Shown here: piece by piece, positions 17,592 to 27,013 of the stretch
Layout: each line of letters starts with the position of its first letter
Numbering within the stretch: position 1 is the stretch's first letter
NCBI RefSeq assembly: GCF_040544555.1
Contig: NZ_JBEPKD010000001.1
Coordinates: 310,001-374,000, forward strand
Length of the DNA stretch: 64,000 nt
Direction of reading: 5' to 3'
Origin: Halalkalibacter oceani
Lineage (GTDB): Bacteria; Bacillota; Bacilli; Bacillales; Bacillaceae_D
Translations under genes and position numbers: made by a program
Notes under the pieces: generated by a model
Seen by the model: only the letters and a program-made list of their open reading frames with translations
Databases searched by the model: none
Told to the model about the DNA's origin: nothing

Positions 17592-18140
17592 TTGAAAAAG
17601 CTAACGCAAATCAAACGAGCAAAAAGAGGAGATAAGCAAGCCTTTCAGGAGCTGATGGAGGAGGAGAAGAACAAGCTTTATAAGCTGGCATACATTTATG
17701 TCCGCAATGAAGACGAAGCGCTGGAGATTTTTCAGGAGACGGTATATAAGGCGCTTATAGCGATCGCCGACTTGAAACAGGAGCAGTATTTTTCAACGTG
17801 GCTCACTCGAATACTTATCAACACTTCGCTTGATTATTTAAGAAAAAAGCAGCGCGTTGTGCCAATGAACGAAGAAATATTCGACAGCCTGGCGAGCGCC
17901 CGCAATGAAGTTCAGCCTGAGGATCAGCTCGACTTACTCGATGCGCTCGGAAAGCTCGATGAAAAGTATAAAACCGTCCTGTTCCTGCGTTTTTATGAAG
18001 ACTACACGGTGAAGCAGATTGCTTCCTTGCTCAACCATCCGGAAGGCACGGTCAAAACAAACATTCATAGAGCGTTACAGCTTTTGCGCGGAAAATTAAA
18101 GGAGAGTGATGGAGATGACAAGCGAGCCACGTTCATTTAA
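17592..18140 (+). CDS. ECF-type RNA polymerase sigma factor
   Basis: A 182-residue group IV sigma factor. Region 2 (IYVRNEDEALEIFQETVYKALIAI) and region 4 (LRFYEDYTVKQIASLLNHPEGTVKTNIHRAL) are complete. The TTG start follows GAAAGGAGG by 9 bases. The 3' end overlaps the DUF4179 anti-sigma gene, the layout seen for SigV/RsiV- and SigX-like pairs. Its target promoters were not identified in the window. Confidence 0.92.
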   Translation: MKKLTQIKRAKRGDKQAFQELMEEEKNKLYKLAYIYVRNEDEALEIFQETVYKALIAIADLKQEQYFSTWLTRILINTSLDYLRKKQRVVPMNEEIFDSLASARNEVQPEDQLDLLDALGKLDEKYKTVLFLRFYEDYTVKQIASLLNHPEGTVKTNIHRALQLLRGKLKESDGDDKRATFI

Positions 18141-19182
18141 AGAAACGCTCGATCAAATTCAGGTTCCAGTTGATAAACTGGATGCGATTATAGAGAAAAC
18201 GGTAGACGAAGCCGAACCGATTCGAAAAAAATCGAGAAAGCACCTATGGCTCTACAGTGCAGGTGCGGCAGTTTTTGCGGGTGTGCTGCTGATCGGCTCA
18301 GCTTCCGTTTCACCGGCGATGGCCAATGTCGTCTCGCAAATTCCGCTGATCGGCTCGATTTTCACCGAGATTGGCGATGACGGGTTGAAGAAAGTCAGCG
18401 AGCAAGGTCTTTCTCAGGTGGTTGGCCAGTCTGATCACAGCGATGGAACTACCGTGGTAATCGACGAAGCTTTCTATGATGGTACACGGTTTAGCATCGG
18501 GTATCGAGCGGAATCGGACGCTCCGATTGAAAACTATGTGCTTGGGCTTGACTCGATTAAGATAGACGGAAAAACGCCCAAGGCAGTTGCAAGTGGTATC
18601 ACACAACACGAAATAATAGATGATAGGCAGGAAAGCGGTGTGCTCGAAATCGAGCTCGATTATCCTGAAAATACTCTGCCTACAGAATCATTTACACTCG
18701 ATTTAACACTTGAAGGTAGCAATGGAGAGAAGTGGAACTTTTCCTTCCCAGTTACGCCACAAAAGAACAATGTCGTCATTGACGTAGACGAGCGACAAGA
18801 AGCTGGAGATTTAGAGCTCGTTGTCAAAACAATTGAAACCGGTCTAGGTGGAACCGCTATTCATTTTGACTTGATTTCACCATCAGAAGCTGCTCTATTT
18901 GCCTCTGTAGATTTTACTGTCGTTGATGATGCAGGAAGAGAATTGACTTCTGTCATTTCAGGAGCCGGTTCAGGAGAGGTAAATAACGAAGAGACGATAT
19001 TTTCAGGGAAAACTGTCTTTACGCCAATTGATGATACAGTGAAGCAATTAACCATCACCCCATTTATTAGGGAAGAGACGACCGGTACAACCTCCGGCAG
19101 CAGCGACAGCTCAGAAACGACAACGACTTACCACCACCAGCAGGCTGTGATGTTTGAAAGCTTTATTGTGACATTGCCGTAA
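18115..19182 (+). CDS. Membrane-anchored anti-sigma factor (DUF4179)
   Basis: Likely inhibitor of the ECF sigma factor encoded just upstream. The cytoplasmic N terminus of about 45 residues is followed by one transmembrane helix (LWLYSAGAAVFAGVLLIGSA) and a conserved SPAMANVVSQIPLIGSIF stretch. An extracellular beta-rich domain of about 280 residues follows. The ATG at 18115 is favoured by AAAGGAGAG nine bases before it; an ATG at 18109 is possible. The gene overlaps the sigma gene by 26 bases, implying coupled translation. The released signal is unknown. Confidence 0.85.
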   Translation: MTSEPRSFKETLDQIQVPVDKLDAIIEKTVDEAEPIRKKSRKHLWLYSAGAAVFAGVLLIGSASVSPAMANVVSQIPLIGSIFTEIGDDGLKKVSEQGLSQVVGQSDHSDGTTVVIDEAFYDGTRFSIGYRAESDAPIENYVLGLDSIKIDGKTPKAVASGITQHEIIDDRQESGVLEIELDYPENTLPTESFTLDLTLEGSNGEKWNFSFPVTPQKNNVVIDVDERQEAGDLELVVKTIETGLGGTAIHFDLISPSEAALFASVDFTVVDDAGRELTSVISGAGSGEVNNEETIFSGKTVFTPIDDTVKQLTITPFIREETTGTTSGSSDSSETTTTYHHQQAVMFESFIVTLP

Positions 19183-19225
19183 GACTCAATGAAGTGATCG
19201 AAGAAAGGTATGTTTTAACCATTAA

Positions 19226-19262
19226 AATGACTGGACTTTACTAGTTCAGTCATTTTTATTTT
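19226..19262 (+). terminator. Terminator after the sigma/anti-sigma operon
   Basis: ATGACTGGAC and GTTCAGTCAT form a stem, followed by TTTTATTTTT. Confidence 0.7.
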
Positions 19263-19376
19263 TACGCGTTGGTACATAAACAGCATTTATTTCACTATTA
19301 AGCCGGTGTACTAGATTCATTTAGACTGCTATAATGATCCCATATTTGCAAATTTCAAAGGAAGAGTGACTTGTTC

Positions 19377-20080
19377 ATGAATAAAACAAAAATTCTCATC
19401 ATCGAGGACGACGAACCTATCGCTGATTTACTGTCTTATGGACTGAATGCAGAAGGCTTTCAGACTTGCATCGCGACAAGCGGAGCCGCAGGAATGAGGC
19501 ATTTGGATCAATTCAAACCCAATCTTCTTCTTCTTGACTGGATGTTACCAGATTGTAGCGGTTTAGATTTATGTAAAATGGTGACGGAAAAATATAATAT
19601 ACCCATTCTTATGATCACAGCAAAATCAGATATTACAGACAAAGTACTAGGTTTGGAATTTGGCGCTGATGATTATATTACAAAGCCATTTGATGTCCGT
19701 GAGATGTAGCCAGAATTCGGACGATCCTTCGACGGCTTGATCATCTAGCAAAATCAAGCGAGCAAGTGGCTGAAGATGATAAGAAGGTCATACAAGTTAA
19801 CCATCTCACGATAGTACGAGATGAAAGGCTCGTAAAGAAAGAAGGAAAAACAGTCGAATTAACACCTAAAGAGTTTGATTTGCTTATAACATTAATTGAT
19901 TCCAGGGGGAAAATTTATAGACGTTCAGAATTATTAGATTTAGTTTGGGGGTATGACTTTGCAGGAGATACACGAACGGTCGATACCCACATTCAACGAC
20001 TCCGCAAAAAACTGAACGCAGGAGATTTGATTAAAACTGTATTTGGTGTTGGCTACAAGTTCGAGAAACAGGAGGAATAA
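19377..20080 (+). pseudogene. OmpR-family response regulator, single-base frameshift
   Basis: The receiver domain is intact to residue 110: acidic EDDE, phosphorylation site LLLDWMLP, ITAKSD and the Lys in DYITKPFD. It then meets TAG at 19707. Restoring one base between 19706 and 19709 continues the frame as VARIRTILRRL and on to a complete winged-helix domain (ELTPKEFDLL, RTVDTHIQRLRKKL) ending at 20080. The lesion is not in a homopolymer. The partner kinase gene starts 4 bases after the stop and is open. It is either a real inactivation or a sequencing error. Confidence 0.85.
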
Positions 20081-20084
20081 AGAA

Positions 20085-21539
20085 ATGCTGAGAACGATCA
20101 AAGCAAAGTTTTTACTCGGCTTTTTTCTAATTTTTATCCTTTCTTTTCTCGTGCTTAATCATACTGTAAAGGAAACGATCTGGTCCAATAATCAGAAGAT
20201 CGTTACCTCAGACCTGGTAGATTTAAAGAAAAATAGTACCGTGTATGTTCGTCAGGCATTTTTAATTAATCAGTATTCAATTAGTGAATTTTATTTCATG
20301 GATATGGCTGATGAAATGGTTAATGATTTAACTCATGCCACAGGCAGTGAGGTTAGTGTCTATACAGTGGATGGTGTTTTGTTGTCTTCTTCAGAGGAGA
20401 CTTTGTTTTCTGGAAAAAGGGATGACGATCTTAAACAGGCTATTGCAGGTGAATCTGCTTATCATATTACCTATAAGCAGGATCAGGCTGAGATCCGTTT
20501 CTCTTATCCGGTAATCATTGACGGTACAAAAGTAGGTATATTACGGTTTGCAAAAGATTTCAATCTCCTCTATCAACAAAGTAGCGGGATTTTGAATTTT
20601 ATTTTCTACATCGCCCTTCTTATCTTTGGTGTAGCGTTCCTCTTTTCCTACATTCTCTCTGGACATATTACGAAACCAATCATTAAACTGACTGAAGCCT
20701 CCTCCGAAATAAAAAAAGGCAATTTAGATGTTGATATCCATTTTAACAGACAGGATGAGATTGGGCGGCTAGCAGAAAATTTCAATGATATGATCAACAA
20801 AATAAGGGATCAGATATCAACGATTGAAAGAGACAGGGATCAGCTAAAGGAGCTTAATGAACAGGAAAAACGGTTTTTTGATAATATCACTCACGAGCTT
20901 AAAACACCGCTGACGTCTATTATCGGATATGCCAAAATGATTAAAGAAAAAGGGGATGCAGATCATAAATTTTTCAACAAAGGAATGAACCATATTGTAG
21001 AAGAAAGTCAGCGGCTTCACGATTTGGTCATTAAGCTTCTTGAAGTATCCAGAAGAACCTCTTTCAGCCATTCATTTGAACGAGTTGACGCTGGTGAAAT
21101 TTTAAGGGATGTATGCGAATCAATGGCTTTCCGGGCTGAGAGATATAAGAAGTATATAGATTGTGAAATTGAAAACAACTTGTACATGTCCGGTCAGCCG
21201 GACCGATTAAGACAACTTTTTATAAATCTCATAGACAATGCGATTAAATACAGTTCATCCTTTTCAAGTATATTGGTTAAAGCCGGTATCGCCGAAGACA
21301 GTATCCATTTTCGGTTCAAAAATCCAAGTACGCCACTTGAAACTGACCAGTATTCAAAGCTTTTTCAGCCTTTTTACGCGGGAACTCATAAAATCACTGA
21401 GGAAGGAAGCGTGGGCCTCGGTCTGAGCATTGTAAAAACAATTGTTGATGAACATGGAGGAACAATTACAATCTCCAACACGGATGAACATATTGTCGTC
21501 AATGTCGAGTTCGCTTATATGGAGGAGAATTCATCATGA
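20085..21539 (+). CDS. Sensor histidine kinase
   Basis: A 484-residue membrane kinase paired with the frameshifted regulator upstream. TM1 is at ~8-25, an extracellular sensor to ~165 and TM2 at ~168-190, then HAMP. The phospho-acceptor His lies in FFDNITHELKTPLTS (~269). The ATPase domain has the N box NLIDNAIKYS and the G2 box GSVGLGLSIVK, but the G1 box (normally DxGxG) reads FKNPSTPLETD, which is degenerate. AGGAGG at 20070 sets the ATG at 20085. Its stop overlaps the following lipoprotein gene. Confidence 0.9.
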   Translation: MLRTIKAKFLLGFFLIFILSFLVLNHTVKETIWSNNQKIVTSDLVDLKKNSTVYVRQAFLINQYSISEFYFMDMADEMVNDLTHATGSEVSVYTVDGVLLSSSEETLFSGKRDDDLKQAIAGESAYHITYKQDQAEIRFSYPVIIDGTKVGILRFAKDFNLLYQQSSGILNFIFYIALLIFGVAFLFSYILSGHITKPIIKLTEASSEIKKGNLDVDIHFNRQDEIGRLAENFNDMINKIRDQISTIERDRDQLKELNEQEKRFFDNITHELKTPLTSIIGYAKMIKEKGDADHKFFNKGMNHIVEESQRLHDLVIKLLEVSRRTSFSHSFERVDAGEILRDVCESMAFRAERYKKYIDCEIENNLYMSGQPDRLRQLFINLIDNAIKYSSSFSSILVKAGIAEDSIHFRFKNPSTPLETDQYSKLFQPFYAGTHKITEEGSVGLGLSIVKTIVDEHGGTITISNTDEHIVVNVEFAYMEENSS

Positions 21540-22660
21540 AACAGAGACATCTTATAGTACTCTTCTTTCTCGTCATAATGGCTTCCGGGTGTTATGGAGG
21601 AAGATCAGAAACGATAATTATTCCAGATTTAGAAGAAAAAGATGCAGAAGAGTCACATAGCCAACTTTTTCAAGTGAAAACAATTTATTCGTTACCAAGC
21701 TTAACTCAGCTGTTTGGCTGGTCCTTTTCCGATTCCGTCGTTGGTGTTTTTAGAGAAGACGAGTCTTCAGAGTCATTACAAAATGACCTCTACTCTCTCT
21801 CCGCTCCCTATGAAAAACCTGAGCTTCTAAAAGAGATTGACGAAAACACGTTCAATCTAGCAATGTCGCCCGATGGAAAGAAGATGGTTGGATTAACCGT
21901 GGATTCGGTGAGAGCCTCCTTAAATTTGTTTTCACTGACTAACGGAAATAAAACAGAAATAAGGGATTTTGAACTTAACAACCGTGGTTATTTCCAAGAC
22001 GTTGCATGGTCTAATAATAGTCGGTATGTGAGCTATCTGATGATAGGTGGTAAAGACCGTAATCACGCTACCATTGGGATATATGACACAGCCTCTGGTA
22101 CTCATCGCAAATATTCTTTAGATGGGGTGGAGTATGAATCCCTTACAGGAGTTACCATCTCTGATAATGGAAAAGGTTTGTTGATCACCAGCTGGCCGCA
22201 CGCTCGTCAGGAATTTAATATTTTCATGGGAAAGATTACTGAAAGCGGCATTACTATTCAATATAAGAACCAAATAGGCGGCGGGAAGCCTGTATGGCTA
22301 ACAAATGACCAGTTCATGTTTATTGGCCAAGGGGAAACATTATACGAATATGATCACCGTAATGGAGAGCTTTCCTCTTTGCTCGAAAAAGTAGCCACTT
22401 TCAAATTATCGAACGACCGAAAAAAAATAGCTTATTCCTTGTATGATAATGACACAATTTATGCCGGAAGATTACAAGGGAAAAACATCATCTATCAGGA
22501 GCCCGTCTACCAGGGAATCATTCCAATCGACATGTATTGGAGTCCAACTAGCAACAACCTTCTTATCTATGGTCGAAAGCAAACCTCCTCCATTCAAGGT
22601 CCAAGCTCAGCAGCACCAATTATCCACAGCAGTGACCAGGCTTATATTGTCGAATTTTAG
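21536..22660 (+). CDS. Lipoprotein with TolB/WD40-like beta-propeller repeats
   Basis: Function unknown. The N-terminal signal ends in the lipobox MASGC (Cys at residue 19). The remaining ~355 residues contain repeated blade-like stretches (LAMSPDGKKMVGL, VAWSNNSRYVSYL, YWSPTSNNLLIYG) typical of TolB-like propellers. The start codon overlaps the kinase stop (ATGA), so it belongs to the two-component operon and may be a sensor accessory or an envelope target. Confidence 0.75.
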   Translation: MKQRHLIVLFFLVIMASGCYGGRSETIIIPDLEEKDAEESHSQLFQVKTIYSLPSLTQLFGWSFSDSVVGVFREDESSESLQNDLYSLSAPYEKPELLKEIDENTFNLAMSPDGKKMVGLTVDSVRASLNLFSLTNGNKTEIRDFELNNRGYFQDVAWSNNSRYVSYLMIGGKDRNHATIGIYDTASGTHRKYSLDGVEYESLTGVTISDNGKGLLITSWPHARQEFNIFMGKITESGITIQYKNQIGGGKPVWLTNDQFMFIGQGETLYEYDHRNGELSSLLEKVATFKLSNDRKKIAYSLYDNDTIYAGRLQGKNIIYQEPVYQGIIPIDMYWSPTSNNLLIYGRKQTSSIQGPSSAAPIIHSSDQAYIVEF

Positions 22661-22669
22661 CCAGTCTTC

Positions 22670-22702
22670 AGTGTGTCAAAAGGAGTTTTCTATTGGCACA
22701 CT
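22670..22702 (+). terminator. Hairpin after the lipoprotein gene
   Basis: AGTGTGTCAA and TTGGCACACT form a 10-bp stem with one wobble pair, 9 bases past the stop. There is no clean T run, so termination is only probable. A separate short palindrome CTTTACT-TTAT-AGTAAAG lies at 22839-22856 ahead of the next gene. Confidence 0.4.
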
Positions 22703-22936
22703 CCCTTATCAAATCAATCACCATTCTAAGTATCCTTCCTTCACTTTCGCTTTTTTACTACCTCCAAAAGATGCCGTTATTCTGCTCACTATTATCTTGT
22801 GACATTTTGTTTACAAGTAGGTCAAACTTCTATGATAACTTTACTTTATAGTAAAGGATATTCGAATTTAGCAGATTTTGTCTGATTTTGGTTTGCCTGA
22901 ATTGCTAACCGGTCAAAGAAGTTTAGGAGTGAGAGA

Positions 22937-23782
22937 ATGTTAAGAACGTACAAGTTAAACAAGAAAGGAAAACTAGCCGCATCAATTTTAGCTTTACTGA
23001 TGCTGTATATATGTTTTTCATTAGGGGCAATGGTAATTGGCCAGAAGCAGGAAGCAACAGACAAGAATCACATCGTGCATGAAGCGGCATCCTATGAAGA
23101 AAAAACCCCATTTTTGAAAAGTAGTCAAATAATCGAAAACAATTCAAGGGAAGAAGAAAGCGCCGATACTAGCATTTCACAGGAGTCGGAAAAAGTTGTC
23201 TATTTAACATTTGATGATGGACCCCATCCAACCATTTCAGAGGAAATTGTAAACTTGCTCAATCGTTACGATGCAAAAGCAACCTTTTTTATGCTAAAAC
23301 CTAACATCGAAAATAACTCAACGATCGTAAGAAAGATGGTCGAAAGCGGTCACGCCGTCGGTGCTCACGGGATCACTCATGATGTAGCGCAAGTCTATAA
23401 ATCTCCTGAAGACTTCGCGAGAGAAATGAATGAGACGCTTGATTCAATTAGAGAAATAACGGACCAAGAAACACGTTTAATAAGAGCTCCTTTTGGTTCA
23501 TTTCCTTACATTACAGACCCTTTCAAGGCAGTAATTGAGCGTGAACAACATATTCTGTGGGATTGGAATATTGATTCAGAGGATTGGAAGCTGACTAATG
23601 GTGAATTCGTTGAACATGTAATCAACCAAGTAAACAACATTTCCAAAAAGCCGTTGGTCGTGTTGATGCATGAGAAATCAACTACTATGGCCCATTTAGA
23701 AAAACTGCTCTCGTATTTTCAGGATAATGGGTATGAGATGAAGGCAATCGATGAAGCAGTGAAACCTGTACAATTCTTTTAA
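22937..23782 (+). CDS. Polysaccharide deacetylase (NodB/PgdA-like)
   Basis: Probable deacetylation of cell-wall or surface N-acetyl sugars. There is one N-terminal membrane helix (~14-35) and then a linker. The NodB domain has motif 1 TFDDGPH, a variant motif 2 HGITHD in place of the usual HTxxHP, and motif 3 RAPFGSFPY. LVVLMHE near the C terminus carries the last catalytic His. Length (281) fits. It stands before an LCP-family gene, so both may work in wall polymer attachment or modification. Confidence 0.88.
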   Translation: MLRTYKLNKKGKLAASILALLMLYICFSLGAMVIGQKQEATDKNHIVHEAASYEEKTPFLKSSQIIENNSREEESADTSISQESEKVVYLTFDDGPHPTISEEIVNLLNRYDAKATFFMLKPNIENNSTIVRKMVESGHAVGAHGITHDVAQVYKSPEDFAREMNETLDSIREITDQETRLIRAPFGSFPYITDPFKAVIEREQHILWDWNIDSEDWKLTNGEFVEHVINQVNNISKKPLVVLMHEKSTTMAHLEKLLSYFQDNGYEMKAIDEAVKPVQFF

Positions 23783-23849
23783 CATTAAGAACAATACGAT
23801 TTCGAAAAATAGTAGCAGTTTTATACTAGAATTAAAGGTGGTAGTATAC

Positions 23850-24884
23850 GTGAGTACTTCCGTATCAAAAGGTAAAAAATGGAGAAAGAATGTAATATGG
23901 GGAATTTTACTACTGGCTGTTGCAGGCGTTATATATATTTCTTATTTTCTAATTACGATATATGGAGCAACAAAAGAAGCCTATGTAGAGTTAGAGCGTC
24001 CAGAGGGAAATTCTGAGCTTAGAGAAGAAGCAGTGACAGTCGGCAGTGAGGACCCAATATCTATTTTATTAATGGGAGTGGATGATTACGATCCGAGTGG
24101 TCATAATGGTCGTGCAGATTCACTAATAGTTGTAACGTTAAACCCGAATACCAAACAAATAACAATGACAACGATCCCAAGAGATACTAGGGTGGAATTT
24201 TCAACAGAAGAGGCCGGCCCCTATGCAGGCTTTCATAAAATAAATGCCGCGTACATGTATGGTTCTATGTTTGACCATGGGGGTCATAAACTTACCGTTG
24301 AAAAAGTAGAAAAATTGCTTGATATACCGATTGACGAATATGTCGCTGTTAATTTTGATGGATTTAAAGATATTGTCAATGTATTGGGCGGCGTAACCGT
24401 CGATATTAAGGAACCGTTCTGGGAAAAGAATTTCTATTCAGTTGATGAAGAACGAATTTATTTCACAAAAGGGAAGAAGAAATTAGATGGTGAGGAAGCT
24501 TTGGCCTTCGTTCGAATGAGGAAACGTGAAGTGAATAATGTCTATTCGCGTGAAGAAAGGCAACGGCAATTTATTAAGGCGAGCATTGACGAAGTAATTT
24601 CAACAAATACGCTCTTTAAAATTGGCGAAATTGCAAATATTTTAGGAGAGAACATTAAGACGAGCCTGAGCCCGATGGAAATTTTCCGTTTACAGCAGAC
24701 ATATGCCTCAATCAATACTTCCACTATAAAAACGTTTAAGATTGATGGTGAAGATCAACGAGTAAATAATATTTACTATTTCATACCGACAGAGGAAGGG
24801 TTATCCAATACGTCTCAACGGCTAAAAGAGGAACTGGAATTAGGCGAGCAGGAAAAAATCAATAACGAAATAGAATGGGATTAA
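23850..24884 (+). CDS. LytR-CpsA-Psr (LCP) family ligase
   Basis: LCP proteins transfer anionic glycopolymers from lipid carriers to peptidoglycan. A short cytoplasmic tail and one membrane helix (IWGILLLAVAGVIYISYFL) precede the LCP core: ILLMGVDDYD, GRADSLIVVTLNP with the key Arg and Asp, TTIPRDTRV, and LDGEEALAFVRMRKREV. The GTG at 23850 is chosen because AAAGGTGG ends ~10 bases upstream; a GTG at 23838 lies on that site. A terminator follows. Confidence 0.9.
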   Translation: MSTSVSKGKKWRKNVIWGILLLAVAGVIYISYFLITIYGATKEAYVELERPEGNSELREEAVTVGSEDPISILLMGVDDYDPSGHNGRADSLIVVTLNPNTKQITMTTIPRDTRVEFSTEEAGPYAGFHKINAAYMYGSMFDHGGHKLTVEKVEKLLDIPIDEYVAVNFDGFKDIVNVLGGVTVDIKEPFWEKNFYSVDEERIYFTKGKKKLDGEEALAFVRMRKREVNNVYSREERQRQFIKASIDEVISTNTLFKIGEIANILGENIKTSLSPMEIFRLQQTYASINTSTIKTFKIDGEDQRVNNIYYFIPTEEGLSNTSQRLKEELELGEQEKINNEIEWD

Positions 24885-24911
24885 TTGAATAGGTGTTATT
24901 TTAAAAACATG

Positions 24912-24955
24912 ATCCCGATTTTATCCGTTTTTCCTGAGATAAATCGGGATTTTTA
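24912..24955 (+). terminator. Terminator after the LCP gene
   Basis: ATCCCGATTTA and TAAATCGGGAT flank a loop and are followed by TTTTT. Confidence 0.8.
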
Positions 24956-25061
24956 GCTGCTGTCCTCAATCCTATATTGAACGCCGCAATATAAAATAAA
25001 TATTTAGCGGAATCTTTTATTATAATGTTAGGTGTTATGAAAGAAAGGGGATGTCACACAC

Positions 25062-25769
25062 ATGAATGATTATTATGCACATGACTTTATTAAGGAATTA
25101 GAAAAGCAGCGAAATGAGCAGAATGTGGAAAAAATGAAACGATTTTTCAAAAGCTCTGATCCTGATACATTATGTTTGGGGCTTAACATGCGCACGGTTT
25201 TTCAGTTAGCAAAACAGTTCATCGGTATGCCTTTGTCTGAGATCGAGAAGGTCTTGGAAAGTCCTTATTATGAAGTAAGGATGGGGGCTGTCAGTATTAT
25301 GGATTACCAAGCTAAACAAAAAAAGCTTTCAAATGATGAACGAAAGGCATTATTTGATTTGTATATTCGCAGACATGAACGAATTAATAATTGGGATTTT
25401 GTAGATCGCTCTGCTCCTTCAGTGGTCGGAATCTATCTTCTCGATAAACCAAGAGATATTTTATATGAATTGGCGCACTCTAAGAACTTATGGGAACGTA
25501 GAACAGCTATTGTCAGTACATATGCATTTATTAAAAAGGGAGAGATAGAAGATACGTTTAAAATAGCTGAGCTCCTTATCAATGATCAAGAAGAGTTGAT
25601 CCAGAAAGCTGTAGGAAGCTGGATTCGTGAAGCTGGTAAAAAGAATAATCATGCATTAAAACATTTTTTGGACAAACATGCGGCGACTATGCCCAGAGTA
25701 ACATTAAGGTATGCGATTGAAAAGTTTGACAAGGAGACGCGAGATTTTTATTTAGCTTTAGGTAAGTAA
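25062..25769 (+). CDS. AlkD-like DNA alkylation repair glycosylase
   Basis: HEAT-repeat DNA glycosylase that removes N3/N7-alkylated purines. The 235 residues match AlkD. The known active-site set is visible: Trp and Asp in NNWDFVDRSAP and Arg in LWERRTAIV. No ada or alkA neighbour exists. The gene is followed within 10 bases by the fragment of a methyltransferase gene, so the region downstream has been rearranged. Confidence 0.88.
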   Translation: MNDYYAHDFIKELEKQRNEQNVEKMKRFFKSSDPDTLCLGLNMRTVFQLAKQFIGMPLSEIEKVLESPYYEVRMGAVSIMDYQAKQKKLSNDERKALFDLYIRRHERINNWDFVDRSAPSVVGIYLLDKPRDILYELAHSKNLWERRTAIVSTYAFIKKGEIEDTFKIAELLINDQEELIQKAVGSWIREAGKKNNHALKHFLDKHAATMPRVTLRYAIEKFDKETRDFYLALGK

Positions 25770-25776
25770 ACAAGCT

Positions 25777-25941
25777 AAGCAATACTGGCCCAGTCATCCC
25801 GGTATGGAGCCAGAATCAACCCGGATTTTCCTGACCTCGGTTATAGCGCGTGCTCGTTTCATTGAAGCCCTCGTCACGGCACAAGCCGATCAAGGCAGCA
25901 GCCAGTATGATTGGCTAAACAGGAGCGATGAAGGAAATTAG
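25777..25941 (+). pseudogene. Fragment of a TIGR00027/PPM-like methyltransferase
   Basis: An open stretch of 54 codons without a start reads like the N-terminal third of leucine-carboxyl-methyltransferase-like enzymes (FLTSVIARARFIEALVTAQADQG followed by SQY). It then diverges where the SAM-binding GAGLDT motif should begin, and stops. It is probably a deletion relic. Confidence 0.4.
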
Positions 25942-26027
25942 ACCCAATTTCAAGAAGGGTTTTTTTGATAGAGAAGCGAATTAATTTAAGGAACGTTTAT
26001 CTTATTGTGAGGAGTGGGGACAGTACG

Positions 26028-26342
26028 ATGATTATGACAACTACTACCATCGTCGAAGGAAGACCGGTTAGTTCGTATTTGGGGATCGTCACGAGTGAAA
26101 TTATTTTAGGGGCTAACGTCGTTAGGGATTTCTTTGCGTCAATCACGGATATTGTTGGAGGAAGAAGCGGGGCGTACGAAAGCAAGCTGCAAGAAGGGAG
26201 AGAGGAAGCTTTAAGAGAGTTGGAGAATAAGGCAAGACGTATGGGTGCCGAAGCGGTAATCGGGATTGACCTAGACTTCGAGACATTACGAGATGGCATG
26301 ATGATGATTGTCGCTACAGGTACTGCTGTCAAATTATCATAG
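26028..26342 (+). CDS. YbjQ/UPF0145 family protein
   Basis: A small (104-residue) pentamer-forming family often labelled heavy-metal-binding, but with no proven function. Family motifs present are TTTTIVEGRPVSSYLGIVTSEIILG, KARRMGAEAVIGIDLDFE and the C-terminal MMMIVATGTAVKL. The ATG at 26028 is chosen because GAGGAGTGGGGA lies ~8 bases before it. It is a single gene. Confidence 0.85.
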   Translation: MIMTTTTIVEGRPVSSYLGIVTSEIILGANVVRDFFASITDIVGGRSGAYESKLQEGREEALRELENKARRMGAEAVIGIDLDFETLRDGMMMIVATGTAVKLS

Positions 26343-27013
26343 GCGCGCTCCATTACTAACATAGTGGCAAAAACAGAATAGTGAGAGCCAGAAAAGTTTT
26401 GTTGGCCCTGATTCGATGAAGAAGAAAAAACCGGATTTTATATTATAAAATCTCTTTGAACATATGATCATTCAGTCTGTTCCTACAAAGGGTTCACTAT
26501 TCCTTCCTATGTGCTGAACAAATTGTTGAAATTCCATACACATTTTATGAAAGATGATGACATTTGTGTCTCTCCGCTATACAAACAGAATCATTGTAAA
26601 TCCCCTTCAATTGAATTGGACCGTCTTCTCAGAATGGAAAGGCAGAATCAGAATCTAAAAACAAAAGAATCAATATTTAACATTTAAAAGGCAACCGTAA
26701 CCCTGTTGGACGGCTCTCTCCGCTCAACAGGGTTAATGGTATGAAATACAAAAAGGTCATAAACAAATAATTTGAAAGTGACAGCAAAAAGTGGAATATG
26801 AGCGGGAAGAGAACAAAATAGCCAAATGCTCTTTCCTAGCACGGGTCGGTTTTTAGCAGGTCCTGAAGTTCATTGTCTTTTCGAATCAGTTAGGGTATGG
26901 TAGATTTTAATTTTTTTACAACAAGCCGTTAGCAAGCGCGTCCGAGTTTTCATAAAATATCGAGATTCCAAAAATTTTGGAAGAAATCAACTTTCGAGTA
27001 AAGGAGGGAATCA
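26343..27013. other. Gene-poor interval with one perfect hairpin
   Basis: No supported gene. A stop-free stretch of about 75 codons ends at 26687 (it includes FMKDDDICVSPLYKQ) but lacks a start and a ribosome binding site. A perfect 11-bp inverted repeat, TAACCCTGTTG (26698-26708) and CAACAGGGTTA (26725-26735), has no T tail and could be an operator or a weak terminator. The final ~250 bases are the upstream region of the collagen-like gene. Confidence 0.4.
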
